Assembly (NCBI GenBank): GCA_023459675.1
Contig: JAEWTC010000219.1
Location: 1 to 12,691, forward strand
DNA length: 12,691 nt
Reading direction: 5' to 3'
Source: Bacillota bacterium
GTDB taxonomy: Bacteria > Bacillota > Clostridia > Christensenellales > Aristaeellaceae
Shown: piece after piece, positions 1 through 4,895 of the stretch
Position numbering within the stretch: the first letter of the stretch is position 1
Layout of the letters: every line of letters starts with the position of its first letter
The notes under the pieces: model-generated
Databases searched by the model: none
The model's input: only the letters and a program-made list of their open reading frames with translations
What the model was told of the DNA's origin: nothing
Translations under genes and position numbers: made by a program

Positions 1-12
1 TCTTTCCGGACG

Positions 13-61
13 AAATGCCCCTCGTCTTTGAAAGGGGTAAGGCTCGGCCTTCCTGGCATTT
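13..61. repeat. Nested inverted repeats downstream of ald
   Basis: A 7-bp inverted repeat AAATGCC (13-19) / GGCATTT (55-61) encloses two smaller hairpins. One is CCCC/GGGG (18-21 with 34-37, partly competing with the outer stem). The other is AAGGC-TCG-GCCTT (39-51). The structure lies about 40 bp past the ald stop codon, where a terminator for the minus-strand gene would be expected. Neither strand shows a proper T-run after the stem, so a terminator role is weak. I see no gene in positions 1-100. Confidence 0.3.
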
Positions 62-100
62 TCGGTTGCCGCGGGGCGGGAAGCAGCCGATGGAATGGCC

Positions 101-1204
101 TCAGACCAGCGCTTTGCAGGAGAGCCCGAACTGCTGGGCAACCTTGTCGTACGTGCAGGCGCCGCGATGGATGTTCACTCCCTTTCTGAACAGCGGATCG
201 GCCTGGATCAGGGGTTCGATCCCCAAATCGGCGATTTTCAGCCCGTACGCGAGCGTAGCGTTGGTCAGCGCCAGGGTGGAGGTCCGCGCGACCGCGCCCG
301 GCATATTGGCGACGCAGTAGTGCACGATGCCATCCACGACGTAGGTCGGGTCGTTGTGGTAGGTCGCCTTCGTGGTTTCAAAGCAGCCGCCCTGGTCCAC
401 CGCCACGTCCACAATCACGGAACCCGCCGCCATATCCTGCAGGTATTCCCGTTTCAAAAGCTTCGGCGCGCTCGCACCGGGAACCAACACCGCGCCGATC
501 ACCAGATCGGCGTCCGCAACCTCGTTTCGAATGGCGGTCGGCGAGGAGAACAGGGTCTGCACCCGGTTTCCGTACAGCGCGTCCAGCGCGCGGAGCTTCT
601 CCAGATCGATGTCCATCACGGTTACGTCCGCCCCCAGGCCGACGGCCATCTTGCATGCGTTGATCCCCACGATTCCCGCGCCCAGAATAACCGCCTTCGC
701 GCTGTGCACGCCCGGCACGCCGCCCAGCAGCACGCCTTTGCCGCCGAAGGGCTTCTCCAGATACTTCGCGCCTTCCTGAATGGAAAGCCGCCCGGCAATC
801 TCGCTCATGGGCTTTAACAGCGGCAGGCCGCCGCCTGCGTCTTCAATGGTTTCGTACGCAACGCCGATGCACCCGCTTTGCATCAGCGCTTCAGTCAGCG
901 GCCGGTTGGCCGCCAGATGGAGATAGGCGTACAGAATCTGCCCGTTTCGCAGCAGCCCGTACTCCTGCGTGAGCGGCTCCTTTACCTTGACGATCATCTC
1001 GCTGCTGGCCCAAACCTCCGCGGCTGTTTGCGCAATCGCCGCGCCCGCCGCCCGGTAGGCTTCGTCGGAAAACCCGGAACCCTCCCCGGCTTTCGTTTCC
1101 AGGGTCACCTCGTGCCCGCGGGCGGTATATTCACTTACATTGGCGGGCGTCAATCCCACGCGGTATTCCTGCTCCTTGATCTCTTTCACACATCCGATTT
1201 TCAT
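101..1204 (-). CDS. ald: Alanine dehydrogenase
   Basis: NAD-dependent L-alanine dehydrogenase interconverts L-alanine and pyruvate plus ammonia in the cytoplasm, linking amino-acid catabolism and nitrogen assimilation. The 367-residue product is the usual family length. Visible family landmarks are R15 in EYRVG, catalytic K75 in VKVKEP and H96 in YLHLA (the numbering matches characterised enzymes), the Rossmann loop GAGIVG at 175-180, the catalytic-region aspartate D269 in VDVAVDQGG, and the late segment ARTSTLALTNATL. The start is the ATG complementary to 1202-1204; its Shine-Dalgarno is weak (GGGAAAGAAG about 9 nt upstream). The gene is divergent from the loaP/glycan locus and has no evident role in it. 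It is the one housekeeping gene in the window and fixes the left border of the accessory region. Confidence 0.96.
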   Translation of the reverse strand: MKIGCVKEIKEQEYRVGLTPANVSEYTARGHEVTLETKAGEGSGFSDEAYRAAGAAIAQTAAEVWASSEMIVKVKEPLTQEYGLLRNGQILYAYLHLAANRPLTEALMQSGCIGVAYETIEDAGGGLPLLKPMSEIAGRLSIQEGAKYLEKPFGGKGVLLGGVPGVHSAKAVILGAGIVGINACKMAVGLGADVTVMDIDLEKLRALDALYGNRVQTLFSSPTAIRNEVADADLVIGAVLVPGASAPKLLKREYLQDMAAGSVIVDVAVDQGGCFETTKATYHNDPTYVVDGIVHYCVANMPGAVARTSTLALTNATLAYGLKIADLGIEPLIQADPLFRKGVNIHRGACTYDKVAQQFGLSCKALV

Positions 1205-1301
1205 ACGCTATGCTTCTTTCCCATCAAGAATTGGTGCATGTCCGGCGCGCCGCAGCCGCAAACGCAGCCGGCCGGCGTGCCGCTGATGTCTTTGCACCGC
1301 A

Positions 1302-1330
1302 AGCATATCGTTCCACTGCGATTTTGTCCA
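1302..1330 (-). promoter_or_regulatory. Candidate sigma-A promoter of ald
   Basis: Reading the minus strand, TGGACA (1330 down to 1325) is separated by 17 nt from TATGCT (1307 down to 1302). That gives 5/6 and 4/6 matches to the -35 and -10 consensus. Transcription would begin near 1295, leaving a leader of about 90 nt before the ald ATG. The -35 lies inside one copy of a 15-bp direct repeat (1322-1336), which fits a regulated promoter. The -10 match is modest, so the call is tentative. Confidence 0.4.
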
Positions 1331-1385
1331 TCTTTTTCTATGGGTTCCCCGATGGTAAGGGATTCACATTTTTTGTCCATATTTT
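1322..1385. repeat. Two-copy 15-bp direct repeat upstream of ald
   Basis: TTTTGTCCATNTTTT occurs at 1322-1336 and again at 1371-1385, with 14 of 15 positions identical and the copies 49 bp apart. The copy nearer to ald contains the candidate -35 box of the ald promoter; the other lies about 80 bp upstream of the predicted transcription start. Such a pair is very unlikely by chance in a few hundred bases. It could be a regulator binding site for ald, although the binding protein is not identifiable from this window. Confidence 0.5.
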
Positions 1386-1389
1386 ACCG

Positions 1390-1399
1390 ATGTATACAT
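1390..1399. repeat. 10-bp perfect palindrome
   Basis: ATGTATACAT reads the same on both strands. It lies in the ald/loaP divergent intergenic region, just beyond the second copy of the 15-bp direct repeat. It could be a protein-binding site; nothing else supports a function. Confidence 0.2.
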
Positions 1400-1445
1400 G
1401 GACTGCCGCGCCGCGTTTCCGTTTCCCGATGCAGCGGTTTTTCCC

Positions 1446-1475
1446 GCCGCCGCCATTGCGTTTCCCGGCGGCGGC
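1446..1475. repeat. 9-bp GC-only inverted repeat
   Basis: GCCGCCGCC (1446-1454) and GGCGGCGGC (1467-1475) form a perfect 9-bp stem around a 12-nt loop. No U-tract follows on either strand, so it is not a standard intrinsic terminator. It lies in the divergent intergenic region between ald and the rightward promoter at 1669 and may insulate the two units, but this is speculative. Confidence 0.4.
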
Positions 1476-1573
1476 TATCCGCGGTGAACGGGGCAAACCC
1501 AGGCGGTGAAACAACCATGTGCATACGCTGCATAAAAACTGTGCACGCTGCGCGGGGCAAGAAACGGCAAGAG

Positions 1574-1596
1574 TTTACAAAACATTGTTTTGTCAA
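1574..1596. promoter_or_regulatory. Operator-like AT-rich dyad
   Basis: ACAAAAC-ATT-GTTTTGT (1577-1593) is a perfect 7-bp dyad. It extends to 23 bp (1574-1596) with a single mismatch, flanked by TT and AA. It lies about 75 bp upstream of the -35 of the strong rightward promoter. Read on the minus strand it contains a consensus TTGACA, but no acceptable -10 follows at 16-18 nt. Its AT-rich symmetry looks like a repressor or activator site, in contrast to the GC-rich hairpins nearby. The binding protein is unknown. Confidence 0.35.
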
Positions 1597-1636
1597 GGAT
1601 ATCACGCGCCGCATTCATGAAGGCAGGATCAGATAT

Positions 1637-1696
1637 TCATAAAAATAATATAAAACGGCGATTCTGTCTTGAACTTTCGGTAAAATTCTGTATAAT
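1637..1696 (+). promoter_or_regulatory. Strong sigma-A promoter with UP-like element
   Basis: A -35 box TTGAAC (1669-1674) and a consensus -10 TATAAT (1691-1696) are separated by 16 nt. Immediately upstream (about 1637-1655) is an A/T tract, AAAAATAATATAAAA, where an UP element would sit (roughly -45 to -65). The start site should fall near 1702-1704. This is the best promoter in the window. It points toward loaP, whose ATG is about 1.76 kb downstream with no intervening gene, so it must drive either a non-coding RNA, an exceptionally long leader, or both. Confidence 0.7.
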
Positions 1697-1702
1697 CAAG
1701 GC

Positions 1703-2251
1703 TGGGTGTCGTGGTTGTATACTCAACCAGTTTTTCGTAAAATCTTCGGGCCGGGTTCCGGCAGCCGCCAGTTGCATGGGACGATCCATCAACCCGATCA
1801 GATTTACATCACGGCTACCCGTACATAGGTGGACGGCGTTCTGATTGATTTTCGACAGGACTGAACTTCACCGCATCATAGTCGTTCGTTCCGCTCCGGG
1901 TGACCGGCGGGGACTCGTGGCACTCTGCCGGTTTATGGCAAAATGCCCGGTGGCTGCGCGGTTGATACTGTCCAATGAGGGTATGCGCGTTTGGCGTCAA
2001 TGCCGTAACGTTGGGATTCAACAGGGTTGAAGCCGACGCATGCAATCTCTGACGGTGTATCCCGGCTTTGGCCGGTAACCATAGTCAGCGCTCATGTTCA
2101 GCGGATGCCGGATATCCGCTCAACCCATAAGCGCTCTCCTGCTGCCTTGCTTATGCTGTGATACGTTACGTTCATCTCAGAGACGATCTTTATTTTTTAG
2201 ACGGTACATACTGCGGCTGCGGAGACGGTGAAAGTCAAGCAGTCTTTTTTT
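1703..2251 (+). ncRNA. Candidate large structured RNA or long leader
   Basis: This stretch of about 550 nt starts at the strong promoter, lacks a credible ORF and ends in a hairpin plus T7. Hairpins I can draw: 1712-1729 (TGGTTG/CAACCA); 1750-1762 (GCCGG-GTT-CCGGC); 1771-1793 (GTTG and ATGG with CCAT and CAAC, one bulge); 1891-1910 (CCG-CT-CCGG-GTGA-CCGG-CGG, a GNRA-type GUGA tetraloop); 1928-1950; 2009-2038 (12 bp: CGTTGG/CCGACG enclosing TTCAAC-AGG-GTTGAA); 2062-2075 (CCGGC-TTTG-GCCGG); 2096-2124 (AGCGGAT/ATCCGCT plus GTT/AAC); 2126-2155 (CATAAGC/GCTTATG). Longer-range pairs such as GACAG 1854-1858 with CTGTC 1968-1972 could close domains. Short stems are common by chance in such sequence; the 12-bp stem, the tetraloop hairpin and the promoter/terminator framing are the stronger evidence. 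I do not recognise it as tmRNA, RNase P RNA or a named riboswitch. Confidence 0.35.
2216..2251 (+). terminator. Candidate intrinsic terminator of the RNA at 1703
   Basis: GCTGC (2216-2220) pairs with GCAGT (2239-2243, one G-T wobble) around an inner GAC/GTC stem (2224-2226 with 2234-2236). It is followed at once by C and seven T residues (2245-2251). ACTGC at 2210-2214 is an alternative 5' partner. The U-tract is excellent and the stem moderate. If it functions, transcription from 1703 would mostly stop here unless antiterminated, giving an RNA of about 550 nt. A further GC hairpin (TGCGC/GCGCA, 2253-2270) follows directly. Confidence 0.45.
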
Positions 2252-2444
2252 CTGCGCGGAAATCTGCGCACCCAGCGGAGCCAAATGCCGGGGTCTTCGG
2301 CGGCAGGATCCGCATGGATAATCATTCCGTACAACAGAAAAAGCGTTTAGCAATCCACACCGCCGTCAGCAAACGTCCGCAGACGGGTTGATTCGGAAAA
2401 TTCACGCAACAGTTGCAGAAAACAACCGTCAGGCAATGCCCGTT

Positions 2445-2456
2445 GCGGCGCGCCGC
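2445..2456. repeat. 12-bp GC-only perfect palindrome
   Basis: GCGGCGCGCCGC is fully self-complementary. It overlaps the 3' arm (GTTGCG) of the CGCAAC/GTTGCG inverted repeat spanning 2405-2447. It lies in the non-coding stretch upstream of loaP. Function unknown. Confidence 0.4.
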
Positions 2457-2568
2457 GGATGGTTTCGCAGCGCGGATACGCATGCCGCCGCATCGCCGCG
2501 GGGAGTGTGTTGGCCGTTCAATCGGCCCGCCCGCTGGCTTCGCGTTGGCCGGTCATCTCCGCCCGACT

Positions 2569-2583
2569 GTTGCCGTAAGCAAC
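2569..2583. repeat. GTTGC-N5-GCAAC dyad, copy 1
   Basis: GTTGC-CGTAA-GCAAC is a perfect 5-bp dyad with a 5-nt spacer. Two further dyads with the same arms and spacer length lie at 2880-2894 and 3035-3049. As RNA it would be a small hairpin; as DNA, a possible binding site. The GCAACCG following can alternatively pair with CGGTTG at 2604-2609. Confidence 0.45.
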
Positions 2584-2716
2584 CGATTGCCCGTCATGCG
2601 CGCCGGTTGTGTTTCGCATACGCTAAAGTTCAACAGGAACCACGCCGTCTTGTTCGGGGGATGTACGGGTGCGCCCCGTGCCAAGGTACGCCGCCGAACC
2701 GGCCTGTGAACAGATC

Positions 2717-2747
2717 GCGAAACGATTGCCCAAAACGGCAATCGCGC
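2717..2747 (+). repeat. Strong hairpin, 8 + 3 bp
   Basis: CGATTGCC (2723-2730) and GGCAATCG (2737-2744) form a perfect 8-bp stem with loop CAAAAC. The stem is extended by GCG/CGC (2717-2719 with 2745-2747) across an AAA bulge on the 5' side. It is the longest perfect stem between the promoter and loaP. No U-tract follows, so it is not a standard terminator. It may be part of a structured leader or RNA. Confidence 0.45.
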
Positions 2748-2879
2748 TGACTGCCGCCCGCTATGTCCAGGCAGACCTGCGGATGCGTTACAGCCGCGGC
2801 GTTTCCCAAAACGCAGACAAGCCTGTGGAACAATACGCCGGAGCATCCCGCGGTTTGCGGCCCATTATCCACTCCAATG

Positions 2880-2894
2880 GTTGCGATAGGCAAC
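2880..2894. repeat. GTTGC-N5-GCAAC dyad, copy 2
   Basis: GTTGC-GATAG-GCAAC has the same arms and spacer length as the dyads at 2569 and 3035. It lies directly after a CCATT/AATGG inverted repeat (2862-2880) and just before the cloverleaf-like fold at 2907. Confidence 0.45.
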
Positions 2895-2906
2895 GAAACA
2901 AAGAGA

Positions 2907-2960
2907 CGGATGATAGACTGGCTATGCCACTTGCGGGCAGGCGGATAACCGCAGCATCCG
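2907..2960 (+). other. Cloverleaf-like inverted-repeat cluster
   Basis: A 6-bp outer stem CGGATG (2907-2912) / CATCCG (2955-2960) encloses three consecutive small hairpins: ATAG-ACTGG-CTAT (2913-2925), GCC/GGC or TGCC/GGCA (2925/2926-2939), and GCGG-ATAA-CCGC (2941-2952). Nearly every base of the 54 nt fits a compact four-helix junction, the type of fold seen in structured RNAs. It is not a tRNA: the arms are too short and there is no T-loop or anticodon-arm signature. The fold was drawn by eye and could be a chance arrangement. Confidence 0.35.
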
Positions 2961-3032
2961 GCAACGGTGGGAGGCGTACCGTGTGGCCGCGCCATAGAAA
3001 CGCCGTTTCGGAAGGGGAGGTTCAATCATCTA

Positions 3033-3051
3033 TAGTTGCATAACGCAACTA
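3033..3051. repeat. GTTGC-N5-GCAAC dyad, copy 3 (extended)
   Basis: TAGTTGC-ATAAC-GCAACTA is a perfect 7-bp dyad whose core repeats the arms and 5-nt spacer of the dyads at 2569 and 2880. The surrounding sequence is more AT-rich than the rest of the region. A second dyad, GATGAA-TGGT-TTCATC (3059-3074), follows 7 bp later. The pair could be operator sites or tandem RNA hairpins. I see no acceptable -35/-10 pair overlapping them. Confidence 0.5.
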
Positions 3052-3257
3052 ATGGAATGATGAATGGTTTCATCTCATACCGGGAGGCAATCATCTCTCG
3101 CATATTCACAAAAACCAACCTTGGTTCATAGGAAAACCGCAACGCCGGCCCCAGCGTGCCGGATGCTTGTTTCCTGAACGGCAAAATGGATCGACGCAAT
3201 GAACCCTGTACTGGGCATTATCGCCGCCTGGGCTTAGGGTTGCTCGCCCGATACCGG

Positions 3258-3269
3258 CGCAACGTTGCG
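3258..3269. repeat. 12-bp perfect palindrome with GCAAC/GTTGC arms
   Basis: CGCAACGTTGCG is fully self-complementary. It uses the same pentamers as the upstream GTTGC-N5-GCAAC dyads but in the opposite order. It lies about 190 bp upstream of loaP. Confidence 0.4.
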
Positions 3270-3291
3270 GCCATGCGGTTTCATAATGCCT

Positions 3292-3317
3292 GCGCCGCTG
3301 CCTTCGCGCAGCCGCGC
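3292..3317 (+). repeat. Strong hairpin upstream of loaP
   Basis: GCGC (3292-3295) and GCTGC (3297-3301) pair with GCAGC (3308-3312) and GCGC (3314-3317), giving 9 bp with one C-C mismatch and a CTTCGC loop. It should be very stable in RNA. No U-tract follows. It lies about 145 nt upstream of the loaP start and could be part of the leader. Confidence 0.4.
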
Positions 3318-3460
3318 GGCTTCTATTTCGAACGACTATGCTCTGCGAAAAGGGATGGGGCGCTGCGCCGCACTCCCGCTTCCTTCGTATATCAAACCCA
3401 TCCGTCACCCTCAGACGATGCACCAAAATTGAATGTACCGAATTCCTGGAAGGGGTCGTT

Positions 3461-3997
3461 ATGCAATTCAAGGGAAGCAGACTGTGTGAAAAAGCATACG
3501 GTTGTATCAACGTGAAAGTCGGGGACGAACAAAAGGTTGCCAGGATGATCCAAACCGTATATCCGGGCGTGGAAACGTGCGTCGTTACGCAAGTCAAGCA
3601 TAAAAGCAAAGAAGGGGTGCGCACCTACGCTTCCGATATCATGCTGCCCGGGTACATCCTGTTCTGCACGCGGCAGGATATGCAGGTATCGCAGTTTCTG
3701 GATATTACCTCCGTCCAGCGGATCGTAAGCTACGACGATCACCAGTGGTACCTGCGGGGCGAGGATCTCTTCTACGCGAAGTGGGTGTTCGAGAATAAGG
3801 GGAAGATCGGCGTATCCATGGTGTTTATGGAGAACGACGAGATCAACATAACCGACGGTCCCCTCAAGGACATCAAGGGCAGCATCATCCGCATCGACAA
3901 ACGCAACCGCAACGCGCTGGTCTCATTGGGGTTCGGCCGGCAGACCTACAAGGTTTGGCTTGCGTTTGAGTGGATGTCCAGCAATGTTTTGCATTGA
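3461..3997 (+). CDS. loaP: LoaP-type NusG-like antitermination protein
   Basis: NusG paralogue of 178 residues predicted to bind RNA polymerase and an RNA element in its target leader, so that polymerase reads through terminators in a long operon. The N-terminal NGN domain runs to about 110 and includes the family motif MLPGYILF (61-68). The C-terminal KOW domain begins near INITDGPLKDIKG (128-140) and runs through NALVSLGFGRQT to the end. ATG 3461 is chosen because GGAAGGGG (3448-3455) lies 5 nt upstream; an in-frame ATG at 3338 would add 41 residues with no NusG resemblance. LoaP proteins are known to control polysaccharide and antibiotic clusters, and here the gene is immediately upstream of a glycan operon with an intrinsic terminator in between. 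Housekeeping NusG is less likely, given the context and the lack of secE or rplK neighbours. Confidence 0.82.
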   Translation: MQFKGSRLCEKAYGCINVKVGDEQKVARMIQTVYPGVETCVVTQVKHKSKEGVRTYASDIMLPGYILFCTRQDMQVSQFLDITSVQRIVSYDDHQWYLRGEDLFYAKWVFENKGKIGVSMVFMENDEINITDGPLKDIKGSIIRIDKRNRNALVSLGFGRQTYKVWLAFEWMSSNVLH

Positions 3998-3999
3998 TC

Positions 4000-4080
4000 G
4001 CACGCCGTGCCTTTTCGCAGATAGCGGCTTACGGCAGCGGGCGGGATAAGCCCTGCCGGCGCCGTTTTCCGGCTCCTGCG
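4000..4080 (+). promoter_or_regulatory. Leader with inverted repeats, possible LoaP RNA target
   Basis: Between the loaP stop codon and the terminator lie several pairings. GCAC-GCC-GTGC (4000-4010) is followed by CTTTTC, a weak terminator-like hairpin. CGCAG (4016-4020) with CTGCG (4076-4080) closes a junction. Inside it, mutually exclusive helices are possible: GGCTTA (4026-4031) with TAAGCC (4047-4052), or GGCA plus GGGC (4033-4042) with GCCC plus TGCC (4050-4057); and GCCGG (4055-4059) with CCGGC (4069-4073). Family knowledge: LoaP recognises an RNA hairpin in target leaders, and a hairpin upstream of a terminator is the expected arrangement. Which helix is the real element cannot be told by eye. 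Confidence 0.4.
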
Positions 4081-4094
4081 CACCTCGTTTTCAC

Positions 4095-4132
4095 GGCCCG
4101 CGGTTCAACCCGCCGGCCTGTTTGTTTTTATT
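4095..4132 (+). terminator. Intrinsic terminator between loaP and glycan operon
   Basis: GGCC (4095-4098) and GCGG (4100-4103) pair with CCGC (4110-4113) and GGCC (4115-4118) around loop TTCAAC, with one C-C mismatch. The stem is followed by a T-rich tract TGTTTGTTTTTATT (4119-4132). This is a typical rho-independent terminator placed 58 nt before the first operon gene. Its position implies that the downstream genes are expressed by readthrough from upstream, consistent with LoaP antitermination, unless a promoter I could not see lies within 4133-4190. Confidence 0.7.
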
Positions 4133-4190
4133 GGGGATCTGCAACAGCGGTCGAAAACGTTTGAAACGGCAAGAAGAGCGGGGGTTGTCC

Positions 4191-4895
4191 ATGGAGCATC
4201 TCAAGGATTACATAGCAGAGTTCGACGCGCTTGCCCAGCGCAAGACGGAAAACGCGTTCGCGCAGCAAGGCCGCGGCGCGGGGCGCGGTTTCCTGTTCTT
4301 CAAGCGAACGGTGGACGTGGCGGGGTCGGCAGTCGGGTTGATCGCGCTGTTACCGTTGTTTGCGGTCGTTTCCGGCCTGATCAAACGGGACGACGGCGGG
4401 CGCGTTATTTACCGCCGGGCTTGCGTTGGGAAAAACGGCAAGGCGTACGTCATGTACAAGTTCCGCACGATGATTGAGGACGCGGAATGCAAAACCGATC
4501 TCTTTACCGCGGAAACCCTGTGCAAGCATCTGGAGGGCGATAAGACGATCGAAGACCCCAGGATCACGAGGATCGGAAAGTTCCTGCGCCGCACCAGCCT
4601 GGACGAACTGCCCCAGCTGTTTTCGGTTTTACGGGGCGATATGAGCCTGGTCGGCCCGCGGCCCGTGGTGGAACGGGAGGCGGCCGAATACGGGGAGCAG
4701 CGGAGCCTGCTGCTTTCCGTCAAGCCGGGCATCACCGGCTGGTGGCAGGTGAAAGGGAGGAAAGGCTGCCCGTACTTAAGCGACGAGGCCAAAACGATGC
4801 AGCTCTATTATGCCCGTCACCAATCGCTGTGGCTGGATATCAAAATTCTGCTGCTGACTGTGAAAGCGGTTCTTCTGCGAAAGGATGTTCCATGA
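4191..4895 (+). CDS. Priming sugar-phosphate transferase (undecaprenyl-phosphate)
   Basis: Bacterial sugar transferase (Bac_transf family) that moves a hexose-1-phosphate from a UDP-sugar onto undecaprenyl phosphate at the inner face of the membrane, the first step of repeat-unit assembly. The 234-residue protein is the short, single-domain type: a soluble N-terminus, one hydrophobic segment at about 43-64, then the cytosolic catalytic region with YKFRTM (89-94), the TSLDELPQL motif containing the conserved DE pair (138-139), SLVGPRP (152-158) and PGITGWWQV (179-187). ATG 4191 follows the purine-rich AAGAGCGGGGG; an in-frame start at 4122 would lie inside the terminator U-tract and is rejected. 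It is the first gene after the terminator and overlaps hddC by ATGA. The sugar substrate cannot be read from sequence. Confidence 0.9.
   Translation: MEHLKDYIAEFDALAQRKTENAFAQQGRGAGRGFLFFKRTVDVAGSAVGLIALLPLFAVVSGLIKRDDGGRVIYRRACVGKNGKAYVMYKFRTMIEDAECKTDLFTAETLCKHLEGDKTIEDPRITRIGKFLRRTSLDELPQLFSVLRGDMSLVGPRPVVEREAAEYGEQRSLLLSVKPGITGWWQVKGRKGCPYLSDEAKTMQLYYARHQSLWLDIKILLLTVKAVLLRKDVP

Larger units (their letters stand above)
2252..3460 (+). other. 1.2-kb region without a recognisable gene
   Basis: Every open frame here is short, overlaps others and has no recognisable motif, so I call no CDS. The DNA is rich in inverted repeats: TGCGC/GCGCA 2253-2270; CGCAAC/GTTGCG 2405-2447; a 12-bp palindrome 2445-2456; GGCCG/CGGCC 2512-2527; ACGGG/CCCGT 2665-2679 nested in GTTCGG/CCGAAC 2652-2699; an 11-bp stem 2717-2747; a cloverleaf-like fold 2907-2960; GATGAA/TTCATC 3059-3074; a 12-bp palindrome 3258-3269; and a 9-bp, one-mismatch stem 3292-3317. 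I find no convincing promoter inside it. It could be the rest of a long loaP leader, a second structured RNA, or a decayed gene; the sequence alone does not decide. Confidence 0.45.

Noticed and set aside
95..817. Long plus-strand ORF opposite ald (240 codons)
   Set aside because: It lies antisense to a full-length alanine dehydrogenase with all catalytic motifs, and its translation is Arg/His-rich without any motif. This is a GC-rich shadow frame.
1490..1510. c-di-GMP riboswitch fragment (GGGCAAACC)
   Set aside because: Only this short string resembles the class. The surrounding conserved blocks and GNRA/receptor helices are missing.
1591..1596. Minus-strand -35 TTGACA for ald
   Set aside because: No acceptable -10 follows at 16-18 nt (CTCTTG or TCTTGC). 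The hexamer is better seen as part of the symmetric dyad at 1574-1596.
1712..1735. Hairpin plus T5 as a terminator right after the promoter
   Set aside because: TGGTTG/CAACCA with GTTTTT starts only about 10 nt after the predicted start site and is AU-rich, so it is listed as an RNA hairpin rather than a functional terminator.
2309..2322. Internal promoter with GATAAT at 2317-2322
   Set aside because: No -35 resembling TTGACA at 16-18 nt upstream and no correct extended -10.
2907..2960. tRNA gene
   Set aside because: The cloverleaf-like pairing has a 6-bp outer stem and 3-4 bp arms totalling 54 nt, with no T-loop consensus, anticodon arm geometry or CCA end.
2920..2960. Cobalamin riboswitch (GCCACTTGCGGG resembling GCCACTG)
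   Set aside because: No B12 box or the other conserved blocks nearby; the string is part of the small hairpin cluster.
2388..3043. Several overlapping ORFs of 97-131 codons on both strands upstream of loaP
   Set aside because: Arg/Pro/Cys-rich translations in competing frames, no recognisable domain, no good ribosome binding site. They are better explained as chance frames in a GC-rich non-coding stretch.
3338..3460. N-terminal extension of loaP from ATG 3338
   Set aside because: The added 41 residues show no NusG similarity, while ATG 3461 has GGAAGGGG at proper spacing and places the NGN domain at the N-terminus as usual.
3106..3624. Minus-strand ORF of 172 codons overlapping the loaP start
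   Set aside because: It overlaps the well-supported loaP coding region and its promoter side, has no domain features and uses atypical codons.
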